A DNA stretch of 64,000 nt from Adiantum capillus-veneris (Eukaryota > Streptophyta > Polypodiopsida > Polypodiales > Pteridaceae), in the NCBI GenBank assembly GCA_014529385.2, contig CM043964.1, positions 134,390,420 through 134,454,419 on the forward strand, read 5' to 3'. The position numbers were made by a program, and so were the translations under genes. Of this stretch, positions 52,546 to 64,000 are shown piece by piece. Positions within the stretch are counted from its first letter, which is position 1. Every line of letters begins with the position of its first letter. Under the pieces are notes generated by a model. That model did no database searches. It was given only the letters and a program-made list of their open reading frames with translations, and was not told the origin of the DNA.

Positions 52546-53570
52546 CTCTACTTCGTCCTTGTCCTCTTCTGATAGTTCATAGATTTCCTTGTCCTCTAGT
52601 TCTAGTGATGAGGATAGAAAGAAGAGAAATAGGAGAAAGACTCACAAACATAGCAAAGGAAAGAAGAAGGAAAAGATGAGTAGAACCCTTAGAAGATATC
52701 TGAAGTACTTTGACACTTTGGATGAGGACTCTTCGTCCTCCAAGAGCTCAAATTTTGATGATCCAATGTATGCAACGAAGAGGAAGTACTTATTTAGAGC
52801 TAACAAATATGACTATCTTGAGTATAAGAGCAAGAAGCACAAGGATCTCAAGGAGGGTAGGCAAGCATTAAAGTTCGACATGTTTTTTGGCTTTAAGGAT
52901 ACCCACAAGGCCCTCGCTTTTATCCAACAGTTTGACATCATTTATTTTGGAGGACGCTACTTTAAGCATTTCAAGGTACGAAGAGTGACGTCTTATCTCA
53001 AGGGGAATGCATAAACGTGGTGGTCTACTCTACTTCTATGAAGGGAAGCACTAACAAAGTAAATACAGTTCAAGTGGGTTTTCAATTCTTCATGGCTCAC
53101 TTAGGAACACAAACAAGATGTATTCACAGCTTGGAATCATCTGAGGATGACCAAGGAAGACAAGACACACTGGATTTCTATTGTCAAAGATTTTGGGATA
53201 CTTTTCTACCAACCTCTTCTTTTAAGAAAATCACCTTCAAGAAACAAATTGAATGATTCTATTGTGGGCTACCTAAATAGATATGGGATTATTGTTTGCA
53301 AAAGAAGTCTGAGTCCATGCAGTGCTTAATGGGACATGCCAAGGAAGGGTTTGCAATGCACACATGCACTCTTACTTACCCTACAGATAGGTTGTAGCAA
53401 TCCAGAACCAAGAAGAATCCAACAACCATAATAGGAGGAAGGGAAAGCAACAAACAAAGAAACCTTTGGGCCCTCAATTGCTAGCAGAGCAGCACATTGA
53501 GTACTAAAAAGAGGGTAAATGCTACGGATGCGGGGAAAAACGGCATGTGCTTGCTGGTTGCCCCAACATA
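52546..53570 (+). pseudogene. gag: gypsy gag relic
   Basis: A Ser-rich linker (LSSSSSDEDRKKRNRRK near 52590), then FDMFFGFKDTHKALAFIQQFD (about 52880-52940) and a WWSTL remnant near 53018. Further decayed frames lead to the knuckle CYGCGEKRHVLAGC (CX2CX4HX4C, about 53521-53562). Several stops (52580, 53012, 53254) and frameshifts are present. Confidence 0.8.
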
Positions 53571-55130
53571 GTGTCTAATAATCAGGTAGAGAATAAGCCA
53601 AAGACTTCTAGAGGAAAAACATAGGAATGAAGAAAGAAAAAGAAAAGATGAAAGCAAGACTGGTAGTAGATTTTGTGGGGATTGACCCTGAACAAAAGTA
53701 CGGAGCTTTGTAGAGCCTGGGGTAAAGTACGAGATCAACAAGCCCTCATCTTCTTTGATGGAGGATCTAAGGACAACTTCATCTCAATTGAATTGGTGGC
53801 TCAATTTGGAATTATGCAAAAGGAAATAGGACCACCCACTGAGACACCTCTAGTGGCACCAAGATGAGATGTTGCCGTTATACATATCATAGGCAAATTA
53901 CGGTTGTATTGTCAAGGGTATCTAGGGAATGATGAATTTACATCATGCCTTTCAAAGGGTGAAAAGTCTTTTTGGAAGTCCTCTTGTTCCACAAGAACAA
54001 CACTGTGGTCCACTACAAGGTGAGATAAGTTACTTTGAAGAATGAGAAGGGTAGAGATATAGTACTCGATGTAAAATTAAAGGGAGAGTCTATCCCACTT
54101 GTATTGGCTTTGGCCATTTCCAGATTAATGAAATCCAGTCTTCTTGTTTACTCATTCTACTTAAATGAGTTGTGGATGACAATAAAATATTGGATTTGTT
54201 TGAACTTGAGAAGGAACAACAAGACGTTCTACAAGATCAATTTGATTGTTTCTCTGAAGGCTTACTGGAAAAGTTACCTCCACAATGTCATGAAGATCAC
54301 ACCATTGATTTGAGTCATGGCAAGTAGCATGCCAAAAAACCGGCCTCCTTACCAAGTTAGTAGAGTTGAAAACAAGGAAATTATGAGATGAGTGAAAGAG
54401 CTTCTAGATCTCATTCAGCCCAATACATCACCTATAGTCTTGAAGAAAGATGAGTCTCGGAGAATGTGCATTGACTATAGAGATCTCAAAAAAATCCACA
54501 TCAAGAGTAGGTTTCCAATACTCAAGATTGATGATATATTGGACAAGTTAGAGGATTCTACATGTTTTAGCAGAATTGACTTGAAAAGTGGCTATCATCA
54601 GATTAACATCACTCCTAGAGTTGTATACAAGACCGTGTTCAAGACATCCTTTGGATTGTACGAGTATTTGGTGATGCCTTTTGGTCTCACAAATGATCCT
54701 GCTATGTTTAAGAGGATGATGGATATGATTTTTAGAGAGTACATGTCATTTGTGGGCACCTTTTTTGACAACATCATCCTATTCTCCAAGAGTGAGGCAG
54801 AGCTTAGACACCCTCTGTTGCATGTTTTCCAAGCACAAAGGCAATATCAATTGGTGGTTTATGGAAAAAAGAACAAGTTTTCCTTGCCAGAGATACACTT
54901 TTTGGGACACATCGTCTCCGCGGATGGTGTGAAAATGGACCGACCGAGGTTGAAACCATTCTAGATTGGCCAAATCTGAAGAATGAACACAAATTTGAAG
55001 CTTTTTGGGTTTGTGCTCTTATTATTGGTGGTTTATTTGAATTTTTTTGGAGATTGCTTCTTTGTTGCATATTTTGACACAAGAGGTTAAGTGTCACTCT
55101 AATGAAAGAAGCCTTATTGCAAACCAAGCA
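53571..55130 (+). pseudogene. pol: gypsy protease and RT relic
   Basis: Protease remnant: LIFFDGGSKDNFISIELVAQFG near 53745. RT runs 54392-54964: SPIVLKKDESRRMCIDYRDL, SRIDLKSGYHQIN and MPFGLTNDPAMFK, with TFFDNIILFS where the catalytic second Asp is Asn (DN for DD), then LGHIVSADGVKMD. The post-RT region is scrambled (FEAFW...LIIGGLFEFF). Confidence 0.85.
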
Positions 55131-56750
55131 AAGGTATTCAATAGAGCCATTTCCCATCCCATCTTTCAATGTGCAATCAGAGAAAGACATTTGGTGGTTG
55201 GGTGCTATTGAGGTGAGTACTTTCATGGATTTGTGAGAGAACTCCATGGATTATACATAAGTAATACACTCCCATCTTGCAGGTGAGAAGCTGGAGGCTG
55301 AGAGTTTTGGTAGCTTTGATGTGGAGTGACACCTGGGTGGGGACTTTAAAGACTCGGGGGCGGGGGGGGGGGAGGTTTCACTATGTATAAATTGCATTAG
55401 GAAAAGTTTGGACTAAAAAATGGGCCTTGTAAGAATTGTTGATGTGGCATAGCTTTCAAAAAGTGGGGATCGGTAAATTTTTTGCAAATAAGATCCAAAA
55501 TTATCGAAGGTTGGATATTTAGAATCTACTCTTCAAATGCTATCTATTGATATATAGCATGCATGTATCGGACATTGCCTTCATGTAGATCTAGAAAAAG
55601 GTGATTTTAGATTATTGTAATGGTAACAAAACTTGGCTGATTGAAAAAAAATGGCATAACTTTCATAGAAGTCATCCAAACTTTTCGGACCTTGGCTCTT
55701 TAGAATCCATTTTTCAAGAACTTTCCAATGATAGGTTATATCATGGGGTTCTAAGCAATATTTAGAGGGGTCTACCGGGTTGCTTTCTTTTGTACAACTT
55801 TGATGATGTGGCACTCTTAAAAGGCCCAAAAATGATTTCAAAATTTTCCTAATGTGTATACCACGCCCATTCAAGGACTATTTCTAAAACTCCTTATCTG
55901 TGAATTTTTCACAAATAAAATGCATCCTTTTCCTATTCAATCTATAATTTTTTTCCCAGTTCCATTTTATGGTACCCTTCTGTATGTGAAAATGTAAGAA
56001 AAAATAAAAATGTGACATAATTATTAAGTGAACCCCCCCCCCCCCCCGAGCTTAAAGACCATAAAGTGTTTGCTTGGTTGCAAACAAGGGGCTTCTTTAC
56101 TCTATCCTTGTCTAGTTTGCACTCGGGGGTACAAACCTAACAAAAAAAAGCACAAAAAAACTCTACAAAGGGCAGTTCAATGCTTCCATGGCAAGAGGAT
56201 GGAGATGAAGCATTAAATAATTTTGATGTCATAGATGAAGGCTGGAAATGGGAAGTGTATGTTTTGAGATGCCCCATGCTCAATGCCCCAGATCATGCAC
56301 TAAAGGACAAGGCTTGGAATCCAATCTTTCCATTTTCTCTATCTAATGTACATTTTTGATATGACTATTGAAGCTCCACATTGGCTATGCTTTCACAATG
56401 AAGACATTGAAAAAGTCCCAGTAGCGATCATTAGGTTGGAGGCACGTATCCCATTGGTTGTCACAGTGAAAATGTGTCAGTTGTTACTACAAAGAACGGC
56501 CCATGAGATTGGCCAGCAAGTGTCAATGAGTGGATAAAAAGCCAGACACTTTTTGAAGAAAGCAACATAGGAAAACCCATGCTGACATGATGCTCAAAAC
56601 AACTCCAACCATAAGGCAGCTAACCTTTGGGAGCTCTAGAAGGAATTATGCAAAGCTACAAGTTTGGGTAAATTTTGATAGAATGGTCAAGCTTATGGGC
56701 TTACCAGTGTTGAGGTCATATGTGAAGCTACACTAAATATAGCCCTGGAT
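55131..56750. other. unassigned sequence
   Basis: No protein similarity recognised. It contains a G-rich stretch at 55358-55373 and a C run at about 56033-56047. Phrases such as 'gatccaaaattatcg' and 'ggcataactttcatag' look like eroded retroelement leader or LTR sequence, but no second copy was found. Confidence 0.5.
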
Positions 56751-56755
56751 CCCCT

Positions 56756-56869
56756 CTATATATATACCATCTTGTGTGCGTATTTTACACACTTTGGGGT
56801 TGCACTCTCTATGCATCGTCTCTTTGTTCTTCTCTTTCTCTGTCTTTTCAACATGGCATCAGAGCCTGG
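56756..56869 (+). other. LTR-end and PBS relic of a retroelement
   Basis: TATA-like 'tatatatatac' at 56756-56766, then an LTR-like end '...ttttcaaca' at 56853 followed by PBS 'tggcatcagagcctgg' (56854-56869). The PBS resembles the initiator-Met site used by copia elements (TGGTATCAGAGC). It may be the 5' end of the copia relic that resumes near 59410, but the 3' LTR at 63121 does not match, so linkage is unproven. Confidence 0.55.
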
Positions 56870-57503
56870 TTGTTTTTTCTTCAAAAAAATAGAGAGTTTT
56901 TTGCTCCCGTAGCTTCATGCAACGCGCGTCCAGTAAAAATCTACAATTCAGCAAAACATAAGATTGTCATAACTTTCTTCTTGAAACTCAAAGTTTAGTG
57001 TTTGATGAGTCATTATTGAGATTTTAGGACGTTTGAGAGCTGCTGCTTATGATAGATTTGTCAAATTTTGCACCAAAAGTAATTTACAATAAAGTGGCAA
57101 CTATTTTCAATACGTTTTCAATTGAAAAAGGTAAGAGATTTTACATTTTTGAATCCATTTGTGTTAAGATTCTTGTTCTGAAGAGATGGAGAGCAGTGCA
57201 CCAAGAGGAGCAACAAATATTGAAACTCGTAGTAGCTGAGGTTGATTGAAGTAAGTAGTATTGCTTCGGCTCAAAAAATCACCACCCGGGTTGTAGAGAA
57301 AAAACATCAAATAAATATATTGTGCTAACAAAATATAGCATGATACTGAAATGTCCGATGAATCACATTCAATGTAAAGCTAGAAGATTGAGATGTTAGA
57401 AGACGCACATTGGAGCTATATTAGTAGATGGATGATAAGGACAATGGTGAAGTTCTATTTAAGTTTGTAGCTATCTAGATGACAATGGCAAAGAATATAC
57501 TTT

Positions 57504-57784
57504 AGACATAAAATTTGGCTATATTCAACATTTCACGTGCCAACATATCAAAAAGTTTGTTTGCACCCTAATGTGGTACCTTTTTGCATAATGGACTTAA
57601 TTTGAGGCTTGTCTTCAAAAAATACTCTACATATGGCCTTTATTCTATAGACATAAAATTTGGCTAGATTCAACATTTCACGTGCCAACATATCAATTAG
57701 TTTGTTTACGCCTTGATGTGGTACCTTTTTGCTTAATTTGAGGTTTGTCTTCACAAAATACTCCACATTTGGCCTTTATTCTAG
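57504..57784. repeat. two-copy tandem duplication, about 145-bp unit
   Basis: 'agacataaaatttggct' starts at 57504 and 57649, and the shared text includes 'caacatttcacgtgccaac' and 'gatgtggtacctttttgc' or near variants. The second copy has a short deletion. Confidence 0.9.
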
Positions 57785-57789
57785 GTTAA

Positions 57790-59120
57790 GTAGTCCAAAG
57801 TTTGATGAACTATCAAATAGATTTGATGGAAATATTCTTTTTGAGTTTCCAGCATCTAATGATGGGCCAAAGAGTAAGGGCATGGAGACAAAACATAGTG
57901 GCCACCTTTGGAGTGAGGATGTCACAACACACATTGTAGGATTTAAGGGGATTGTAAGGCTCAAAAAATGTGTTGGCCACATGTTATATAGCAATGGTCT
58001 TTGCTCTTATTTTGATAGGTCTGGCACATAGAAAGATTTTCATTGGAAATTTTGCGTACTAAAAGTACTTGATTTGGAGATTTGGCTCAAGGATCCCTAA
58101 AATGTCTCTACTGCAAATTCCGTCCATCTTGTGTGGGTGCAAGATGTACTTGTTTCTACCACAAGATACACCTTCCAAACCTATCACAAGGTGTGCTATT
58201 CACCTGTGTTATCATTTACACAGGGTTGGTGAAGGGTCTTGAAAACAAGAGTTGGATGATATGAAACAAATACTAAAATATTTGTTGCATCACATTACAA
58301 GTTCCAGACATAAGGCTTTGTAAAAGAGACTAGCAAAGATGTTGTTTTGGAGACAATTGCATCTACAAAAAATAATGTTCAAATGAAAAATTCAAAGCTC
58401 AACAAATTATTTCAAATGCTTCAACCATTGTTGAGTATAAAAAGGTTAGTTTGCATTTTTTGTTGACTTTGGTTTCGTAGATGTTCGATTAATACCACTT
58501 GATGAATAATACTAATAATGATTTTTCTTTGATTGTAATAGGATTGCAAAGTGGAAAAGGGATGACATAGATAGTACTAGTACATCACAACATGGACTTG
58601 AAAGTGTTTTGAATCTAAAATAAAAAAGCAAGTTAAAGTTTATACATGGCATTTTTTTTCCAGGTCAACTATCATCCACAAAAATCATTGTTTTTCTAGG
58701 TCAACAATCATCCACAAATTATTTAAGATGTCATGTGTTCAAGATGAATACAAAAGGACCTGGTTCTGGAGTTTATCTTATCAATAGAATGTAACCTTCA
58801 AGAGAGTTGGGGAATTGTTGGGTTTGCTTTGACCATGTGAAGGGGATAAGAGATTGGAATACCATGGCTTGCCATGTGTATAATTTTACATGCATAAGCT
58901 TCAAACAATAGCCATTGGTGAGTTTAAGAGTGAAGATACATAGTTTTAGATCTTGTTTTGGTAGATGTTGAATGAAGTATTGGAAAGAGAGGGTTTTCCA
59001 AGATTAGAGTTTCATGGTTTTATGTTTGATGAGGCTCAACAAAATTGGCTTGCTGTTAGGATTGTGTTTAATGGAGGTCCTAAAAATATTCTTGAGGGAA
59101 AGGAAATAACTTGCCTTTGA
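57790..59120. other. unassigned sequence between repeats
   Basis: Only short frames. A small internal duplication of 'aggtcaac(t/a)atcatccacaa' lies near 58661 and 58700. It could be an insertion splitting the copia 5' region. Confidence 0.4.
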
Positions 59121-59121
59121 C

Positions 59122-59408
59122 ATTGAGAAGATAGCTTGGATACAAATTTCAAAAAATGTATCCAACTTTGAGCACCTTGAGAGGAGTTCAAAATTAAATG
59201 TAGGGCTTGGAAGAATTCTCCCACAATTCTACTCTAGAGTTGTGGTCGCTATGTGATTGGTTAGAGAAGGGCAACTTGGATAAAAATTTCAAAAAATGTA
59301 TCCAACTTGAGCACCTTGAGAGGAGTTCAAAATTAGATGTAGGGCTTGGAATAATTCTCCCACAATTTTACTATGGAGTTGTGGTTGCTATGATTGGTTA
59401 GAGAAGAA
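59122..59408. repeat. two-copy tandem duplication, about 140-bp unit
   Basis: 'ttcaaaaaatgtatccaact' occurs near 59148 and 59288, with 'gcaccttgagaggagttc' and 'gtagggcttgga' following in both. It lies just before the copia gag. Confidence 0.9.
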
Positions 59409-59409
59409 A

Positions 59410-59958
59410 ACCTTTTAACCTTTGTATGAAGGAGTCAGCTAGCGTTGAAAGCCATATCAACGATTTTGATTCTCTTTTTGTTTAGATTTGCATAATGCAT
59501 GACCATTGATGATGAGATGAAAGCGATCTTTTTGATTTCTTTGTTGCCACCTTCTTGGGATATCTTTTGCATAGCTGTTAGTAGTCTCCTGACAGTACGC
59601 TAAAATATGATGATGTTACTAGTGCACTTTTGTCGGAGGAGATGCGTCGGAAGACCATGACTAGCTCTCAGTAGGTGAAGCTCATTATGTGGAAAGGGAT
59701 GATAAGCAATGTAAGGGCCGTTCTTTGCAACATGAGTCCAAGAAAAAGGGCAATAGAGATGCATCAAAGGGTAGATCAAAGTCTTGTGGTCACCGCAATG
59801 TTCAATGCCATTATTGTGATAAGTTTGGTCACATAAAGAAGGATTGTTATGCTTGGAAGCAGGACAAAGAGAAGGGAAAAGGTAAAAGCAAAGATCATGA
59901 TGATAAAGAGGAGAAACCAAAGAGTTCGGTTAAGATTGAAGAACTGAACATAGTTTAG
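59410..59958 (+). pseudogene. gag: copia gag, decayed
   Basis: It reads ESASVESHINDFDSLF, TIDDEMKAIFLISLLPPSWD and DDVTSALLSEEMRRK in one phase, then a frameshift and the knuckle CHYCDKFGHIKKDC (CX2CX4HX4C, about 59811-59852), followed by a Lys/Asp-rich tail. Stops occur near 59488 and 59672, and a TAG at 59956. Confidence 0.88.
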
Positions 59959-61562
59959 GATGAGAGTGATGTGCAAGACATTAATATGTTGACTGAAAAT
60001 AATGATGTCTTTTATGATGCACAAGAAAATCTATCTTTGCAGAGTTCTATGCCAGTTGAACTCCTTGTTAGTGATGAAGTATCCCACACATGGATTCTTA
60101 ATTTGGGTGCTTCTTTGCATGTCACACCTCATAGACATTGGTTTACTACATGCAAGGAAACCATTGGCTATGTTACACCTAGTGACAGTTACTCTTGTGA
60201 CATTTTTGGCGTAGGTGATATTGCCATGGTTATGGAAAATGGGGTGAATTTATTATCCATAATTTGCATCATGTTCTAGCCTTGATACGCAATCTGATTT
60301 TGGTTGGACGTCTTGATGACTTGGGTTACAAAGTCACTTTTTATCATCAGTCTTGGCGTGTTGCGAAGGGTCATCTTATTATAGCCCATGGTTCTAAAGC
60401 TGGTTTGCTTTATCTTCTTTATGTATTTGATAAAAACAGTGTTCTTTCTGTAACCACACTACCAACCATTGCTTTGTGGCATAGCCGATTAGGACATATG
60501 TCAAAGAAGGGAATGGAGACATTCTCTTGTTTGGGCTACTTACCGTCTTTGCCATTTTTTGATTTTTCCTTTTGTGAGCACTGTCAATATGGAAAGCAAA
60601 CATGGACACATCGTACACATTCTTTTGACAAAGAAAGAAAACCCTTAGAGCTTGTGCACAGTGATTTATGTGGGCCTATGCCTTCTAAATCCCATGGTGG
60701 TGCGTCCTATTATGTTACATTCATTGACGATGCAACACGACATGTTTGGATCTACGCCATGAAGTCTAAAGATGAGGCCTTTTCTTGCTTCAAGAATTTC
60801 TTATCTAGTGTTGAAACTGAGTTTGAACATAAGTTGAAAGCTTTGCACTCAGATAATGGTGGAGAATATGTCTCCAAAGAGTTTACAGACTTCTGTTCAA
60901 CTAGGGGAATTAAGCGTGAGTTTACAACTCCTTCTACCCCTGCACAAAATGGTGTTGCAAAATGAATGAATAGGACCATCCAAGAGAGGATTATGTCTAT
61001 GCTATCACATGCTAATTTACCACAAGAGTTTTGGGATGAAGCATTATACACAGTCATGTACTTGATCAATAGATCACCACATGCTTCATTATAGTTTTGT
61101 GTACCTTTGGAGTTATGGTCAGGACATAAATTATCTTATGAAAAACTCCACACATTTGGCTATGAATCTTATGCACATGTACCCAAGGAGTTGCGTGATA
61201 AGCTAGGTCCTAAGTCCAAGAAATGCATCTTCATTGGCTGTGGTATAGATGGTCAATTTGGCTATCGTCTATGGGATCTAGAAAGTCGATCAGTGATCCG
61301 TAGCAGTGATGTTGTCTTTAATGAGACTGAGATACATAGACAACCAGTAAAAGAGGTTGATTTCTGGAAAGTGACGTTTTCTGATGTATCACCTCCTGTT
61401 GAGACAGCTCTCGAGCCACTTACTACACATGCTAATACGAGTTCTTATCAACCACGGAAATCTCAAAGAGTCTCACATCCACCCAAATGTTTTATCTCAA
61501 GCGTGGATTTTGTTTTGCTAACAGATAGTGGTGAGCCTTCTTGTTCAAAGAGGTTATGCTAG
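59959..61562 (+). pseudogene. pol: copia protease and integrase, decayed
   Basis: The protease remnant WILNLGASLHVTPH (near 60090) has lost the catalytic DSGA signature. After a frameshift near 60264 the GAG-pre-integrase LWHSRLGHMSKKGM and integrase follow: CEHCQYGKQ, LVHSDLCGPMP (first D), LHSDNGGEYVSKEF (second D) and TPAQNGVAK. A TGA then falls exactly where the catalytic Glu is expected (about 60963). KKCIFIGCGIDGQFGYRLW lies near 61215. Confidence 0.9.
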
Positions 61563-63020
61563 CCAATGATAAGGTTTAGTGGGAACATGCTATGAAGAGG
61601 GAGATGTCTAGTATTGCAAAGAACAAAACATGGAAACTTGTTCCATTGCCAAAAGGTAGGAAATCATTGCCTTGTAAATGGGTTTACAAGAAGAAGATTG
61701 ACAATTACAAAGCTCGTTTAGTGGCCAAAGGTTTCAAGCAAGAATATGGTGTCAATTTCCAGGAAATATTTTCTCCAGTGGTCAAGATGACCACACTGAG
61801 TATGTTGCTTACTTTGGTTGCCACTGAAGATATGGAGCTTGATCAAATGGATGTCATTACAACTTTCTTACATGGTGATCTCAAGGACGAGATTTATACG
61901 CAGCAACCTGAAGGGTTTTGTGCTAAAGGGCAAAGAACATTTGGTTTATAAGCTTCTGAAAAGTCTCTATGGCTTAAAGCAATCGTCCAGACAATGGTAG
62001 CAAAAGTTTGATGCATTTATGTGTTCCCTAGGCTATAAGCATAGTAATGAGGATCCATGTATTTACATGAAAAGACAACCATGGACAGCTCATTATGCTT
62101 ATCCTTTATGTAGATGACATGCTTATTGCTAGTCATTCCAATAAGGACATTGCTGACTTGAAAGCCAAGCTAAAAAGTCAATTTGACATGAAAGATTTGG
62201 GTGAAGCCAATCATATTTTGGGTATGCGCATTACTCGTGATCGTAAGAAGAGGTTGTTGTACCTTTCTTGAAAAGAGTATGTGCACAAGGTTCTTGATCG
62301 TTTCAACATGCAGAAGGGGAAGGCTTTGTATACTCCATTTCCTGCATATTTGAAACTTAGCAAGAACGATTGCCCCAAATTTGCTGAGGAAAAAGCTGCA
62401 ATGGCTAAGGTTCCCTATGCTTCAGCTTGTGGTAGTTTCATGTATGCCATGCTGGCTACAAGACCTAACATTGCACATACAGTGGGAGTTGTCAACAGAT
62501 TTATGTCTAACTCTGGTAAAAAGAATTGGGATGTTGTCAAGTCAATTCTCAGATACTTGAGTGGCACTACAGATAGACAATTATGCTATGGTCGTGGAGA
62601 GTCATCCATTCAGGGATTGTAGGTAGTGATTATGCATGCTGTGTTGACAATTGTAAATCAACAACAGGTTGGATTTATACATTTGCTGGTTCCGCTATTT
62701 CTTGGAGATCCGTTCTTCAAGACTGTACATCCATTTCTACCACAGAGGTAGAGTATGTTGCATGGAGTGAGGCATGCAAAGAAGCTATTTGGCTTGCTCA
62801 CCTAGTGAAAGATCTTGGATTGGAGCAGTGTACACCAATTCTTCATTGTGACAGTCAGAGTGCTATTGCCTTGGCTAACAATCCAGTGTTTCATTCCAAA
62901 ACAAAACACATTGATGTGCGTCATCACTTTAGTCGTGAATGCCTGGAAAACAAGAGCCTTGATTTAGTGAAGATTCCTACATGAGAGAACATAGTAGATG
63001 CACTCACTAAAAGTCTCTCC
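61563..63020 (+). pseudogene. pol: copia reverse transcriptase and RNase H, decayed
   Basis: RT: MKREMSSIAKNKTWKLVPLP, KARLVAKGFKQEYGVNF, QMDVITTFLHGDL, KSLYGLKQSSRQW and LYVDDMLIAS (YVDD near 62108), each separated by frameshifts. RNase H: GSDYACCVDNCKSTTGW, TEVEYVAWSEA, HCDSQSAIALA and KHIDVRHHF. The 3' end VDALTKSL is at 62997-63020. Confidence 0.9.
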
Positions 63021-63109
63021 AGCCATTAGTTTTAGCACTGTTGTGAGTTGATGGGCATTGGGAGAAGAGTGGTTCTCTTCCATTCTTGTGGTTTCCCACA
63101 TTGATCATC

Positions 63110-63120
63110 AAGTGGGAGAA
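63110..63120 (+). other. copia polypurine tract
   Basis: 'aagtgggagaa' directly precedes TGTTAGG at 63121, matching the usual copia PPT-LTR junction. Confidence 0.85.
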
Positions 63121-63486
63121 TGTTAGGTTTAATGGCTATGTGGCCAACCACCCATCACTAACTGCTGCTAACCTCAAGTGTACATCTATACACGTGTGAG
63201 CCACTAACACTAAGTACAATGTGTATTGTGCCTTAGTGTATAAGATAGAGAAGAAAGAAAGGGGGCACACATTATGTGTTGGCTCTTCCCCTCAAACTTC
63301 TGTGTGTGGCTATGGTGGTGGTGTGTGTGAGTGTGTGTGCACATTCCTCTTCCGTTGTGCTCCCGACTCCTCTCCTTCATATCACTAACGGCTACTAACC
63401 CTAAGTGTATAGCTGGGTGTGTGCATGGTTAGGTGGACTAAATACCTATGTCCCGGACATTGGTGGTGGAGAGGTAGCTTCTTGCA
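63121..63486 (+). repeat. copia 3' LTR (right edge provisional)
   Basis: It starts TGTTAGGTTTAATGGC. The right edge is placed at ...ttgca 63486 because 'tatcaaagcaggaacc' (63487-63502) resembles a copia PBS region. No second copy is available to confirm the length of about 366 bp. Confidence 0.6.
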
Positions 63487-63639
63487 TATCAAAGCAGGAA
63501 CCAAGAGAAGAGTTCTAAATAAAACTCTAAAGTTTCAAAGCGTGACATTTATGATTAAAATATTCCCACGACCTTTGGCAGTTTCGTAGTTCGTTCCCTC
63601 CACGCCCCTGGAGAACTTAAAAAAAAAATTAGTCGTATG

Positions 63640-63697
63640 TCTCTCTCTCTCTCTCTCCCCTTCTCTCTCTCTCACATGCACATACACCTTGCTTTCT

Positions 63698-63733
<36 letters not shown>
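63640..63733. repeat. (CT)n microsatellites
   Basis: CT runs occupy 63640-63656, about 63662-63673 and 63691-63733, separated by 'cccctt' and by a 'cacatgcacatacacc' spacer; a related 'acatgcacataaacc' follows the last run. Confidence 0.95.
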
Positions 63734-63735
<2 letters not shown>

Positions 63736-63771
63736 ATGCACATAAACCAAGCACAAGAGAGTGAGCATTGA

Positions 63772-63917
63772 TAGTCTTGCAGAAACATTTGCACAAAAGC
63801 TTCTCTACAAACCAAACACAGAAGGGGAGTTTCTTACAAAGTTGGTAGTCTTGCAGGAGCATTTGCACATAAGCTTCTTTTCTAGGCAAAGACAAACACA
63901 GAAGGGGAGTTTTGTAG
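63772..63917. repeat. two-copy tandem duplication, about 74-bp unit
   Basis: 'tagtcttgcag' followed by 'catttgcaca' and 'aacacagaaggggagttt' occurs at 63772 and 63846. A third, weaker copy may begin near 63915. Confidence 0.85.
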
Positions 63918-64000
63918 GAGGTTTTGCAGAGAAGACATTTTGCTTCTTTTTTCCAGTCGGCAAGCAGCTAGAGCAGCTTTTCGAGATAAGCACAGAGGGT

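Larger units (their letters stand above)
52546..55130 (+). mobile_element. old gypsy relic, target of the giant element
   Basis: Gag, zinc knuckle, protease and RT fragments occur in order on the plus strand with many stops and frameshifts. It is related to the element at 8816-13358 (ALAFIQQFD in both). The start is cut by the giant-element insertion. RNase H and integrase are missing after a decayed post-RT stretch (about 54965-55130). Confidence 0.85.
59410..63486 (+). mobile_element. degenerate Ty1/copia retrotransposon with 3' LTR
   Basis: Gag with a CCHC knuckle, protease, GAG-pre-integrase, integrase, then RT and RNase H: the copia order, with integrase before RT. A PPT 'aagtgggagaa' (63110-63120) abuts TGTTAGG at 63121. 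Numerous stops and at least three frameshifts show decay. No 5' LTR matching 63121 onward was found. Confidence 0.92.

Noticed and set aside
54392-54964. Telomerase- or host-RT-like gene
   Set aside because: Gypsy motifs (SGYHQI, MPFGLTN, LGHIVS) and upstream gag/protease relics show it is a retroelement fragment.

Overview
This looks like a gene-poor, transposon-packed stretch of a large plant nuclear genome. The evidence is plant-type Ty3/gypsy lineages (Athila-like and dual-RNase-H Tat-like), a Ty1/copia relic, a two-ORF LINE, long (GA)n and (CA)n microsatellites, tRNA-Asp- and tRNA-iMet-type primer-binding sites, and no recognisable host gene, tRNA or rRNA. The species cannot be read from the sequence; a fern, gymnosperm or other repeat-rich plant would all fit.

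Layout. 1-500: flank and a (GA)n tract. 500-5066 (-): a nearly intact LINE, bracketed by a second (GA)n tract. 7.7-13.4 kb (+): a decayed gypsy element with one LTR edge, an iMet-type PBS and a gag-pol frame broken by stops. 13.46-13.92 and 14.92-15.24 kb: two MITE-like inverted-repeat elements. 16,792-24,641: a complete 7.85-kb non-coding LTR element (LARD-like; TSD GTCTC, tRNA-Asp-type PBS, PPT). 24,757-52,545 (-): a giant Athila-like element (TSD CTCTA, about 19.07 kb before it was itself invaded). Inside it, 38,997-47,708 (-), is a young Tat-like element with an uninterrupted gag-pol frame and two RNase H domains. 52.5-55.1 kb (+): an old gypsy relic whose gag was the target of the giant element. 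55-59.4 kb: unassigned sequence with local tandem duplications. 59.4-63.5 kb (+): a decayed copia element and its 3' LTR. 63.5-64 kb: microsatellite and a short tandem repeat.

The giant element is the highlight. In its own orientation it has: 5' LTR, PBS, a leader with four copies of a 24-bp palindrome, a long gag with two zinc knuckles (split by the nested insertion), protease, RT, RNase H, two tandem H2C2 fingers and integrase. These are followed by a second retropepsin-like segment, a basic repeat tail, an internal copy of the polypurine tract and a second palindrome array (five copies). A 3.3-kb env-position frame (NLS-rich domain, UBA-like motif, long coiled coil) comes next, then the PPT and 3' LTR. 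The two arrays have nearly the same internal spacing (about 283/130/286 bp) and sit 169 and 166 bp upstream of the gag ATG and of the env-position ATG. Between copies the sequence has diverged strongly while the palindrome has not, so the palindrome is probably functional.

Hand comparison of LTR pairs gives roughly 5% divergence for the LARD, about 1.8% for the giant element and about 1.4% for the nested one. That order agrees with the nesting. These counts are by eye and approximate.
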